This document shows positions 31,842 through 43,800 of a DNA stretch of 64,000 bases, piece after piece (position 1 is the first letter of the stretch; each line of letters starts with the position of its first letter). Source of the stretch: Multifurca ochricompacta (taxonomy: Eukaryota; Basidiomycota; Agaricomycetes; Russulales; Russulaceae); the NCBI GenBank assembly GCA_022496185.1, contig WTXG01000089.1, positions 62,001 through 126,000 on the forward strand. The letters run 5' to 3'. The notes under the pieces are model-generated. The model worked only from the letters and a program-made list of their open reading frames with translations, was not told where the DNA came from and did no database searches. The translations under genes were made by a program, and so were the position numbers.

Positions 31842-34030
31842 GTATCTCCGATTCAGCGTGGCGACGATGAAGGGACATTAGACGTTCATTTAATGATATG
31901 ATAAACTATTCGGCCGGTTCTCCTCGCTATTCAGGACACCTGTCTGAACAACCTAGAACTGACCGACAGCACGGGTATATACCTTCCGGCTTGATGGAGC
32001 CGATGCCGAATCCGGCCCGGAACAACACACATTTATACACGTACACGTTATTCGGTTTTGAGATTTACTTGGGACATGGGTTCTCGCAGTCTTGGTTCAT
32101 TTTACAGATGTCGCATGTCCAACCTTTCGCATCACGAGGTAGGTGTGTTAAACGGTTTAACACCCGAACCGTACCTCGTGCTAAGTGGCTCTTCTAGCAG
32201 CCAGAAATCTGGGCCCTATCAAGAACGAACCTTCTGACCAAATGCCTAGAAACCTTGAAGGGATCACTTGGATGGATCGTTTCTGGGTGATGCATTGGCA
32301 AGTTTTCTGTGTTACGCACTATAAGAAGGCAGGAGGGGCATTCTTTGAGCTGGTTACGAAAGGCAGGACAATCCATACCTTGCTTAAGAGTCGGTAGCTT
32401 CGCCTATTTAGTGCTGTATCCGTATTTCCACTATCACAGGGAATGACGAAGACTTGAAGCTCGTCAAAGGGCTTCAATCAAGCAAACAAGAAATTGGAAT
32501 CATTGAACGCGGATTCCGTAAAGCGGTATATGGTATATCTGTAGTAGTGTTGGCCGTGAACAAACTTCGCCCAACGTTAATAATCCTGAACCTCAGCGAA
32601 TCCCTCGAAAAAGGAGGACATTGCCTTCTGCGCCCTGTTGAATGCCGGAGAAGATAGTGACAAATACGACACGATATTTTCAACCCCAGCCCGTGCAGCG
32701 CTCCCGACCGTAGACCGCGCAAGGGTAATGCAAATCTCGCTTAATTATGTGACCTGTGCGTTTATCGTTTTCAAACACTCTGTTAACGCGACACGGGGCG
32801 TCAAAATTTGAGGATTTGAAAATACAATAAAGAGAGCTGATTGAAAAATGTTATATTAATACCTAAAAGACGAAGAATATCGATCCTCTAACGTGCCGCA
32901 TCCTAGTACACTTTATCGTACTCTTCAAAAGCTCAAAGGTTTGGCTAAATCAGAGGGTCACCTCTCGTTCTCTCTGTCAATCCCCACGAAGAGAGAGATG
33001 ACTACGGAAGGTAGTAGATAAAGGGCAATCTCAACTAATTTCAAACGAATTTGCGAGGTCGCGATACCACGAAATATGGACAGGAGTAGAGAAGGTGGGT
33101 GATTTCGGGGATGCAAAATGGTGTCTTTGTGTTGTGGTCCTTATGCAGTCGTCTCATAGGTCATGGTGTTTGTATTGTAAAAATAAAGAGAAAAATATGA
33201 TAATTGATGATGGCGATGACGATTTATGGTGTTCCCACAACGTTCAGGCTGACCTGACCCTTCTTTGAACTTACGTCATGTCTCACGGCTCCCCTTCCCC
33301 CTCTCTCTTCACTTCCTGTCCTACCATCGCTTTAATTAATCAACCACCCAATGGACCAACACCTGGACTATATTTGCCAGAACCTTAATCCTTGTTCAAT
33401 AGCAGAATATTGTGTGTCAAGATTTGATCCGAATTGTGGCAGGAGAGTGCTGGTCGGTTTGATATGCCTGGGTATCCGTATATATGCGCGTTGGTATCAC
33501 CACACCACACCATCCCACCCCGCCCCGCCGTTCCCCATACTGTGTATGAAAGAAGGTTTAGCATTTCATCCCAGTGCGGGTATCGTCCGTATTCTTCATG
33601 GTTGCAAGGCTTTCGTTCTTAGTAAAGGGGTTTATTCCCTCCCTTCTCGATTGTAATCGATTGTCTATGTCCATCTCTGTTTACCTCGTCTTTTTGACTT
33701 CTGCCTAGATAGTCCCCCACCCCTTCATTCGCGTTCGCATTAGGGGCTGCGTAAACGTGTTGCCGACCTTAATTTCGACCTTCGTGATTAGACAAACTGA
33801 TCGCAGCACAAATAGCAAAGGCAGCCACCGTTACTGTGACTACACCTACTGAAAAGGAGACGGATGCTACTCCAGAGGCAGACCCAGAGGTTGAGAGGGA
33901 CACTAGTTCAAAGCAGAAGCAAAGAGAGAAGACCATCCATGGTACCACACTGCAAACACACATATCGCAGTAGGGCCGGCGAATGAGTATAAATCCTAAC
34001 ATCCTAACGTTGAGCCCCTAGATCTTCGCG
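31842..34030. other. Intergenic region, no gene recognised
   Basis: Contains a 48-nt two-part palindrome at 32133-32180. Short plus-strand ORFs (32185-32397, 32454-32657) resemble no known family. The plus strand at 33795-33920 reads an Ala/Thr/Glu-rich stretch (IAKAATVTVTTPTEKETDAT) of unknown meaning. Confidence 0.5.
32133..32180. repeat. Two-part palindrome
   Basis: Outer arms CACGAGGTA (32133-32141) and TACCTCGTG (32172-32180) enclose inner arms GTGTTAAAC (32145-32153) and GTTTAACAC (32155-32163) around one central base. All 18 arm pairs match. Confidence 0.85.
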
Positions 34031-34033
34031 ATG

Positions 34034-34700
34034 TCATCCCGGGCGCTTCGACGTGACTTTCCTCGGCCCTGTTGCTCCCTGCACTCCTATTTTGATGACC
34101 CCGGAAACAGTTCGATCATCACAGAGAATGGTTTTAAAATCTCCTCCCCGGTCCTCAGGCAGCACTCTAGCCTTACCTTGAACTCCTTGTGAGCTCGTCT
34201 GGCCTCTGTGCGCTTGACTTTGGCCATGTCTAGCATCACCTTGACACATCTGGTCGACGTGTTCTTCTTGTACCGCCTGAGCGAGTCGGAGAGCGCAAAG
34301 AAATCTCCGCAGTGGTCGCAGAAATGGATCTGTAGGTGATGTGCCTACATGGTATCACAATGCCGCTTGAAGTCCTCCCATGTACCGAACCCAGCGCGTG
34401 GGCACAGCTGGCACTTCAGCTCTCTGATGGTTTGGCGGTCCCAATCAGCTTACCGTAACATTTGTTCTGCTTGGGGTCCTAGCTCCAGGTTGTGACCGGC
34501 CCTGTTTGTGGGTCTTGATGCCTCCAAGACTCCGGGGACAGTCGTCCTGCCCTTGCCCCTCTTCTGGGGGCGTGACTCATTTCATTCTGCCTCGGGCGTC
34601 TTTGTCGTCGGTGTTGTCAACCCCATGCTGGCGTTTACCGAGGACCGTCTCTTCGACATGGGCTCGCCAAGCTGGGTAGAACCCCATGCTGTCAGTCACC
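34034..34700 (-). pseudogene. C2H2 zinc-finger protein, decayed
   Basis: Minus-strand reading shows a finger KCQLCPRAGFGTWEDFKRHC, followed by an in-frame TAG and a second finger CDHCGDFFALSDSLRRY. In the second finger the first zinc-binding His is replaced by Tyr. The C-terminal region (RAHKEFKVRLECCLRTGEEI) resembles a C2H2 family that recurs in Agaricomycete genomes. Upstream, MSKRRSSVNASMGLTTPTTK, near 34660, looks like the start, but a stop follows and the frame changes before the fingers. It is a dead copy of a DNA-binding protein. Confidence 0.7.
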
Positions 34701-34799
34701 TGTGTGCCAGGTGTCAGCAAAGGCGAACTCACCATGCAGGTGAGCAAAAGGCAAAGAAAAAGATACTTATGAGGAATTTTTCAAAAGGCTAGCACCGTC

Positions 34800-36530
34800 G
34801 AACGAAGTTGCACCATGTCCGGATGCGACTTGCTCATTCGCACTCACCTCGTATGTCGTCGCGTCCACGACGTTGGTAGGAGAGTGGCCATAGCGAATCG
34901 CTATGCAGGGATGCAACCAAGCTCGTGTCCACTAGTGCTGTTTATCCTAGATGAATATGAAAGATTGTGAGCGAAGGTAAAAGCTGAGACATACGGGGCG
35001 TTGGCATGAGCAAGAAGCCAAGTGTGCGTCGCGCAAGAGAGTAATTAAGTAGACGTTCGTGGACGGGCGACTGAATGGTTATACACTCGCCGGGTTTTAG
35101 TAGCTTAACTCACGGACGAGAGGGTCGATGTTGCCGTGACTGAGGTGCATCCATTGGGGCTCATTATGGCCATTGGGTCCCAAATAATGTTCTATGATGC
35201 AGAGGCATGAATTACTCATAGTTCGAAGAAAACTGCGCTCATTGCCAGTCCGCGGAGGCCAGAAAGTCTTCAATAGTGTAGGAGATATCTGGTGGAGAGA
35301 AATGCGGAGGACGCTCTTTTTGAAACACTGTCTGTTGCTCCTCGTGTTCTTTATGTGTACACGATTCACGCCAAAGACTCTAAAAACCTCGAATCCAGGG
35401 GAACGTGCAAATGTGACTCGCTGTACAGTATCTAAATGTAATGTGCATGTGCATCGACATGCATCTCCGTGAAAGAGAGAAAAAGACCAAGGTGGAGAAT
35501 ACCCTCTAAGGTTCCTAGCCTTAAGCCGTGCCGAGATAAGATAAGGATATTTTATATAAAATAACTCAGATTAGGTGTGCACTTCGATCGGTAAGGATTT
35601 GATCTCGCTCGCGACTGTTAAAAATCAAAATCGAGTTCTAAAAGCGAGAGAGAGGGCAATAAGAACGTGGCATGCATGGCTTTGCGTATCAGCGCTAGCA
35701 CTGACACTGCGCATCTTCACGGCCAAAGCTGTTGCTAAGTACTCACTGACGGAAATGTAATTCGAGGAATTTGAGAGCTGAAAGGACCGCACGAGTTGGG
35801 GAAAGTCTCGCGTGTGTCTGCTAGTGTTGGAGTGGGATGAGAGGTTGGAGAAAAGAAATGGGTGCGAAACACTTTAAGTGTCAGGGTATCGTAGCTAGGC
35901 AAGTGGGTGATAGGAGCCTCCGAGTGAGAAACGCCAAGCGCTCCGTACACTCCTCAATCCAAAAGGCCGACAGCAGGAGTTGTGGTACTGTTCCCCGTAA
36001 ACGCAATCTGGGGCCTCCACGAAATAATTCATCTGGAGGGAGAAAATCCAGCCTCATCAACTTGTTTTGCTAACCTCAAGATAGTTTAGCACCGCTAGAC
36101 GCCCTTTGTGTTATCCCCGTTAATTGTAATCGTCATTGACAGCTGGATTAAACATACATGGAGAGGTATTCTCCGAGAGAAAGGCCCAGTCCAAGGTATT
36201 GACTATCGTTGTATATAATCATGCAATAGGCTAAGAGGCAAAGGCGCTATGTTCGCTCTCTACTGCCGACCAGAAGATCGTATCTTAGAAATGTCCCGTG
36301 GGCCGAGTTTTTCTTTCCAGCTGGTAACCTATTTTTATAGAAAGGTTAATACCACAATGGAATTGATGAGAGCAAGAGCAAGAGGAATACTGATTTCTAG
36401 AGTGTCGTGGCCTCATCAATTTACCTTCTTCCACGCTGCTGTGCATGGCCCCCCACACGTTACTCGGCTGGAGTTTTGCGTTGTGTTGACTTACGACGAC
36501 GGCCATAACTCAACGTAGCTCACATTTCAT
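34800..36530. other. Intergenic region, no gene recognised
   Basis: About 1.7 kb upstream of the UPF0220 gene. No recognisable domain on either strand; the short ORFs have no consistent signal. Confidence 0.55.
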
Positions 36531-36541
36531 ACGAACGAACA

Positions 36542-37374
36542 ATGTCACTTCCACGCTCAGATTATGACCCTCGTCGTGTCTGTTTGAACCCATTCCCATT
36601 CCTTGAGAATATTAACCTCGGAAAGCACCGTCGTGCACTTGGCGTTTACCTCGCCGGTGGACTTGTAAGACCTTTCCTTTCCCCTCCTTTCCTTTCCTTT
36701 CCTTTCCTTTCCTTTCCTTTCCTTTCCTTTCCTTTCCTTTCCTTTCCTTTCCTTTCCTTTCCTTCCTTCCTTCCTCACTCATTACCCACCCCACTCACGC
36801 TATTTTCCTCTCAACCTACCCGCTCTTAGTTCTCACTCGGCATCTGGGCTTTCTTGGACGCAACCATCCTCTCCGCGCACGCACATCCACCTTACAACGA
36901 ACCAGATTACCCTGTACCCGTCCACGTCACTTTCGCAGACTGGGTACCCGGTATATGCTCCCTCCTCGGCATCCTCGTCATCAACCTGATCGACAAGGAT
37001 CGGGTGCGCGGAGACGAGGGCTTCGGTGACTCACGCGCCGTTTGGCGTGCTCGCCTCTTCCTTTTCGTTGGGTTTGCTCTCATGGCAGGTGGCTTGGCTG
37101 GCAGTGCGGTACGCCCATCATGTCTATCCCTCACCTATCCCCCATCCTCCTCTATCTCCCCATCATATAAAGCCGAAAGGGAAGGTGTTTACTTGTTTGG
37201 CTGGATATACAGGCCCTTTTGGTGCTCAAGTATGTCCTCCCAGGGTACCCAGATCAATACCAATATTACGGTTTCGCCAACGTCGCCGAGAACGTATTCT
37301 TGATGCTTTCCGCCGTTGTACTTTGGATCGCACAAAGCGGTAGTGGCGAATATGAGTACAATCTTTCGATTTAG
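36542..37374 (+). CDS. UPF0220/Vps68-family membrane protein
   Basis: Three exons join in frame: 36542-36664, 36830-37108 and 37213-37374. Introns run 36665-36829 (GTAAGA...TTAG) and 37109-37212 (GTACGC...CAG). The 187-residue product starts MSLPRSDYDPRRVCLNPFPF and has four hydrophobic segments: ALGVYLAGGLFSLGIWAFLD, DWVPGICSLLGILVINLI, LFLFVGFALMAGGLAGSA, and NVFLMLSAVVLWIAQSG. Length and layout match yeast Vps68 and animal TMEM50, proteins of the endosome/ER-Golgi membranes. The first intron contains a long (CCTTT)n microsatellite. Reading frame and splice sites are intact, so this is a working gene. Confidence 0.93.
36671..36766 (+). repeat. (CCTTT)n microsatellite in an intron
   Basis: About eighteen pentamers CCTTT, nearly perfect, fill most of intron 1 of the UPF0220 gene. 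They form a pyrimidine tract on the coding strand that reaches close to the acceptor. Confidence 0.95.
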
Positions 37375-37585
37375 AGATCTAAGTTTTTCTTGTGAGAACA
37401 AGTGTATTGTAAATCTTCGCTTCGGGTCTCCTGTATGCGTCTGTCTCTAAATACTTATATCTCTCTTTTATTTTATTTTTTTTAAAACTCCATCGAGAGC
37501 ACCAACCCGTGCTGGATATGTAGAGATACAAGAGCGAGTGAGACAAAACATTTCAAGCCCCTCCAAAAAAAAAAAGAAAACAAAA

Positions 37586-39841
37586 TCACATGCGTTCTAG
37601 CGGCCGAATGCTCAACAACCGCATCGCGGCCCCGAGCACATCCCGCGCGCACAAATACAACCACATCCGAGCCCGCGCACGCTCAACGTCCGCCTCTCCT
37701 TTAACCACCACCGTCTCCCACGCGCTCGAGATCGCGTGCGCGAGCCGGAAAGCGAATGTGACGACCCCGCTCGGTTCGTGCGTGCGCAACGCGGTCCTGA
37801 CGACATCTGGATACGTCCCGAGGAGGAAGACGATCTCCCGCGCCGCGGGGTGCTCCGCCAGCGTCTCGGCCGCGATCTGTTCTGGCGCGGGTAGCGGTAA
37901 CAGTTCCGGGTTTTTGCGCGTGAGGGAAGTCAGCCGGACGTGCGCGTATTGTAAATACGGTCCCGTATCTCCTTCGAAGGATGTCATGCGGTCCCAATTG
38001 AAGGTGTAGTTATTTATCCTGATTTTATTTTATTTTTTTTCAAATGACGCGCGTGCAGAGGCGTCCATTCGTTCGTAAGAAAAAAAAAAGAAAGGAAGTG
38101 CTTTCCGGAGGGATAGAGGTTACTCACCGCTTAGCGGCCATGTCCTGAATCTTGATTGCTGCCAAGCCAACTTCGAGGCTCGTCTGCTCCGGATCTTCCA
38201 CTGCGGCATACTTTTCTTCGTTTTTTTTCATCTGCTCATGCATCACACTCGCAGCCTCTCGAATGATTTGCTCGAGGAAGACGACAGTACCCTTACGGGT
38301 GCTCATGCCGAGCACGAGCCCATAGTTAACGTGTTCTATAGTCGACGCCCAAGGGAATTCCATCAAGTGCAGCACCTTGATGAACTGCGCCGTATGCAGG
38401 TCTTGCTGTGACGAGATAACATAAATCATCTTGTCGAACTTGTGCTGCTCGTAGCGCTCAACCGCTCCGCCGATATCACGCGTCAGGTATATGGACGTTC
38501 CATCTGATGCGTTTCCCGGGAGAAATGCGCGTTAGATCGCATGGGGGTGAGGTATCAGGAGGATAGACGTACCCTTTTTACGCAGTACAGCCTTTCCGAG
38601 CTTCCACTTTTCCAGGTCAACGAGTTTTGCGCCTTCCACATCACTTATCAAACCCATCTCCTCTAGTCGCTGTAATGCATAGTCCTGCCACTTCTTCCCA
38701 ACCTTGCTCTCACCGGTGTAAACATCAAAGTGCACATTCAGCCGGTCGTACTCCTCCGCGTACTTCTTCACGGACAACTCGCGCCACACTCGCCAGTTCT
38801 TGAGCGCGTCCTCATCGCCATCTTCCATACGCTTGAACCACGCGGCCGCTTCAGCTTTGACGTTGGGGTCGGACTCGGCATCCTTATTAATGTTCACGTA
38901 AACATCGAAGAGATGCTTAATCGCATCCTTTTGTAGCTCTTCTTCCGAGCCGTACTTTTCGAAACCAACAGCGATCAATCCAAACTGTGAGAAATCGGCG
39001 GGCGGCGGGGGTCGCATCGAATTGGATGAGCAAAGATACGATAACGCGGAGAGATGAAAATGTACAGATTAAAGCTGTGGACCTACCTGCGTGCCCCAAT
39101 CGCCCAAATAATTCATAGAAACAACTTGCCATCCACACGCCTTGTAAAGATTGGCCAAAAACGTGCCGATGATGGTTGATCGGAGATGACCGACGTGGAA
39201 ACTCTTCGCGATGTTCGGTGACGAGTACTCAACGATAACTTTCTTGCCCGCGCCGGAGGTGTTCGTGCCGTACTCGGGTTGACCAGATGAGGTGTTGTTG
39301 GTAAGGTCATGCACCTGGGTGAGCACGGTGCGCAAGAGGGAAGGTGTCTTCAACATGAAATGCAAAAACGCCTTGTCATGGGTGACGGACTCTACGTAAT
39401 CGTCCGCTTCGAACTGCGTACGTTTGTTGCCAGGGAAGCAAGAGCCGAAGAAAAAGGAAGAGTGTAAGCAATGGGGTGGAATAGGGTTAACAAGTTCTGT
39501 GAATGGTGCACCTGATCGATGACCGTCTTGGCAAGTACGTCGACCTTGCCTGGCAGACGGAAGCGCGGAAGGGCGATTGTAAAGTCGACACCCTTTTTGC
39601 CATAGTCGACACCCTGATAGACCTGCTCAACTGTGAGAAGGGGTAAAGCATCTGCTACACGCTTTGCGATGGCGATTTTGAAAGAGTCGAGAACGGCGCG
39701 GGAGGGGTCCGCTCCAGGGACCTCCGGTAATGCTGGGAGATTGAGGGGCATTGCCCTGGGAATCCCTAAGCTGAAAGAACGATAATTTTGTTTGATAAAA
39801 GAAAAGGATATTGTGCTGCGATGCAGCGAAAGGTATCGCAA
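37586..39841 (-). CDS. Arginyl-tRNA synthetase
   Basis: Class I aminoacyl-tRNA synthetase that charges tRNA-Arg. Five exons on the minus strand: 39841-39512, 39413-39087, 38984-38573, 38503-38128 and 38018-37586, all with GT-AG introns and consistent phases. The product is 625 aa, or 595 aa from the second Met. The HIGH motif appears as [15 protein letters not shown], and the KMSKS-like loop as GMSTRKGT, as in fungal ArgRS. The C-terminal helical domain, which in this enzyme class binds the anticodon, ends [10 protein letters not shown]. Before the internal Met (39751) lies a stretch with five Arg, one Lys, many Ser and no acid ([20 protein letters not shown]...), a likely mitochondrial presequence. 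One gene may thus serve both compartments. Confidence 0.95.
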
Positions 39842-40199
39842 TGAAAGTAAAGGAATAATTTTTGTTGTGTAAAGTACTTTGTACTATATGTGTGAGGTGA
39901 GTGAGTGCGGGCGATGACTCGTAGCCTAGCCCTAACCTTAACCTTAATCTAGTTGTGGCAAAACGTATGTAGATTTAACGCCGCCTCATACCGCCAACCA
40001 ATGAAGTCAACTTATTATGAAACTGCAAACAAGTCATCATCACAACAAAACCCCCGCTCGTCTTTTTTCATACCAATAACCTGTAATGTATCCCAATGGA
40101 GTGGCCTGCCTAATCCATCACGACGCTCAAATACTAGGCAAATTGGTTGGCAAACCTTCTCCACATCATCCTTCTCTACAAGCGGTATCAATCACAGGT

Positions 40200-40879
40200 C
40201 ACCACTACGCCACTCGATGACTTTCAAATGCTATATGTTGGTCTTCATGACCTTGTTCCACCTCTAGTAGTTGCGCGCCGCGGGATGAGAGTTGCTCGAG
40301 GTCGAGCTGATCCCCACCACGCAACGGCGCGGGAGTCGGCTACCGTTTCGTGGACCAGTACACCAACTTACACCTCTGGTCCCTCGATTCCCTCCTCGGC
40401 TTCCGTCGCGTGGTCTACCTCACACGCGACACTCTCGTTCGGCACAATCTTGACGGGCTCTTCCGAACTCCCTTTCTCCCTTTGGCGCGTTCCGGACGTT
40501 TACGGTGAACTCGGGTTTCAAGTCGCACTTTGATGCCCCGCCGTGCTCGTCCTTCACCCAGACGACTCCACATTCGAGATCACCCTCTTCCGCAATCAAT
40601 GACACGTGTTTCTCTGCCAAGGATGGCGGAGCACGCGTTCCTCAACGTGTATTTTGGCGCGGACGCCGTGCACCTGCCGTACATGTATAACGCGAACATT
40701 GTCGTTCGCGAGCGGAGCCCCACGCGTTGTGGGATGCGTTGCGCGACAAGATGCGCATCCTGCATTATACGGCTCCTAAAATCTATTCTCCAAGGATGGA
40801 AAAGGCATTGTTGAAGGTGCGACGCCTCGAACGCGCGAATGAAAAAGGCGCGACGCGATCGCCATGGTGTGCATGTTGA
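40200..40879 (+). pseudogene. GT8 glycosyltransferase (glycogenin-like), decayed
   Basis: Fragments of a family-8 glycosyltransferase lie in all three plus frames. GYRFVDQYTNLHLWSLDSLL (about 40336-40395) is followed by VVYLTRDTLVRHNLDGLF, where the family normally has DAD and here has TRD, so the metal-binding motif is altered. Then come ELPFSLWRVPDVYGELG, VLVLHPDDSTFEITLFRNQ and AEHAFLNVYFGADAVHLPY (about 40630-40690). The end reads MRILHYTAPKIYSPRMEKAL and stops at 40877-40879. Upstream, LRAAG is followed by TGA where Trp is expected. One nonsense change and several frame changes show it is dead. Confidence 0.78.
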
Positions 40880-43800
40880 GGCTATTGGCTGTTGGAATAG
40901 AAGCGTACAATGAGTTCAGGATGAAGAAACGGTTCACGCTGGGGCAGTGTGATCGATTTTTATGAAACAAAAAAAGGAAAGAGGACTTGGAAGTTACCCA
41001 AGCTTGCACCCACTCATTCTCACTCGCTCACTTAGAGTTATTTTTTTCTCTCTACTAGTAGATAGATACCAGAATAGACACCACCCCCCATCCGACCCTG
41101 AGTGACCAGTCGACCTGTACTGTTCGTCGTGGGAAATATTCCCACGTAACGATGACGTAACGATGACGGATTGTTCTGGGGAGGGGGCGCATACATCCAT
41201 GAAGCTCAAGCTCAAGCTCAAATGAGGTGCCGAAAACTTGGATTATTTGATGTGATCACACACACACACATACACACACACACCACCCATCAATCAGCAG
41301 AACAGAACAGAACTTAACCCACCCTACTCTGGCTACTTGGTTTTACGCAATTTATTATTATTAATTAGTACACTCAAAGAAGGAAAGTATATACATATAT
41401 CAACCGGTCAGCTCGGTTTAGGTCTACGTTGAAAAATAAGTTTCGTCTACGTAGTGGGCCCAAGCTGGAATTATGAATGTGAGTGTTTGTTGCGCCCCTT
41501 GGACCTCCAACCTACCCAAGCGAGGAGAGAGGGAGCCCCGAGTGTTTTTTGAACTTGGAGGTTTTCCGTTTGAATCCTTGTACTTGATGTCGTCGACGAT
41601 GACATCAAGTTATTTAGCAGTACCGTTTGACTGGATGACTCTGCCTGTCCTTACTACAAGCATCATGTATGTACCTTTATATACCCGTAGAGAGACCGGT
41701 ATGAAAACAGTAAAGGATAAAATTTTGGATGAAAGAGGACCAAACCGAGCAACCGAGCAATAAAGGAGACCAGTGTAAGGTAAGGAATGAACGGGCAAGG
41801 GGGCCCCAGAACGGCGCACAATCCGAATAATTAACCAACCAAGTAAGACGACTAAGCTAATTAAAATTGCTCGCAACCATGCATCAATGTCCGATCCGAA
41901 ACAAAATCGAATTAATTAATGTCAAAAAAATATATATATATTATTGTTTGTCAAGAAGACTTGTAAGAAAAGAGAAAGCAAACGCAGTCAAAAAGGTGAT
42001 GGGTGAACATCTAGAAACAACAGTTCAAAATCAAAAAAATATATCATTTGGGGAGGGATCCATTATGGATATTGTCAACAATTGTCAACGCTGAAACCAC
42101 ACCAGATTATGAACAAAAAAAAAAAAATCGATGATCATCATTTATTCGATTTCCCTCCCACACCCACACCTTTTAATTTATTCATTCCAAAAACAGAAAC
42201 CAGACATTGGGTCGAGCGAGATCCTCAGAAACAAGGGTGCGTGCGAGATCGACACCCTAGAGGGGGGATTACTAAGAGGGTATTTTCGCCCACACGCCTG
42301 CCCCGCTTCAGTTAAAGCCCCCCGTCGGAGGCAGGGGGTGCGCTAAAGTGAAACAGGGTAAAAAGTAAAATGTGAGATGGGGCGAGTCTGCCGAAAGGAG
42401 GATAATTAGGGGAGCGGGGGGGGGGGGCAAAAACCGTCCCTCGTTCGGCCATACCATTTATCACCCAGTCAAGGAGAGTCCACTGCTCTCATCTTCGGGA
42501 CGTGGGTACATACACATATACTCACCACATAACCCACCTTCCCCCCCTTTTTTCTACCTCTTACCTTTTTTGCGCATACATATATTGGGATACATGGGAT
42601 AATTTTATTTGAAAAAAAGGCAAGGGTGACTGCCTGAGACTCTTCTCGGAGGAGTACCTGAGCCTGAGATGATGGGTACCGCTAGGCTTGGCACAGAACA
42701 ACGGACCTTGTAAGATGAAATAGTTTCGAACAGAATGTAAGTTCCGGGGACGAAGAGCCATACAGTTCAACCTAACCGCGTGCGCGTGTTAACCCACGTT
42801 TGAATGGAAAGGGAAAGGGGGGATGGGCATAGCCAGATGAGCTGGCCGATACAGAGAGACCGCCTCCGAGTACGGGGGGGGGATCAGATCGATGAGATGG
42901 TGGCAGGCTCCCTCTGCCTGTGATTCATTTTTCATCCCCACTTATCCCCAACGAGACAGAACCAGCTAGAGGAAACGGAGGAAGGGATGAGAGGCCCTCT
43001 AGTATTGAAAGCATGCCGCCTATGCCGAAATGTATTGGTTTTACTCGATTTATCTGAGCGCAGACGAAATCGATGGATCACTATGAAATTCGTAGGGATC
43101 GATATTTCATCACAGGTGCAGGTGCTGTAACCCCAAAATAAAACCTTTACAATCTTCTCTGACAACGTCAGATGGTTTCTCACAAAAATTAGGAAGAAAC
43201 GTATCGAACCCTTCGAGGTGTCGTCTTAGTAGGACCAAACTTGAACAAGCACAGATCGGAGAGACCGGGACTCCGAGTTCGCGAGACCCCGCCACCTTCT
43301 GATGACAGCTAGAGTTTCCAAATACAACGTATACGGAACATTGGGGAGGGGCTAGGCTAACCCGAGTACGACAATAGAAGAGCGTGAGGGGTTTCTGGGG
43401 GGGGGGGAAGTGGCGGGTGGCGGATCCAAGTGCGGTGCTCAATTCAGATTTACGCAGTCAGTCGCCGATAGTAAACGAGATGTGTAGAACCTTCAAGCAG
43501 AAGGCAGCAACAACAGCAATAACGGCTGCCCGTGCTACCATCCTTTCCTAGCCGTGTATTTGATTTTCACTCCTTTGGGGGGGGCTGGGCTGGGATACCT
43601 GAAACGCCCCTGCATTTCCATATATCCCGACCGAATTGTTTCGAAGGGCATCGCAACCCCTACTTCGCTGTGATAAATAAAAATAAAAATAAAAATAAAG
43701 AAGGCGACTCAGAATCGAGACCTGCGGCAGTTTCCCAAGTGGCACAGTTATCGATCCTTTTCGGAGCGCCGAGAAGCGAGAATCTTGAAAAAAAAAAAAG

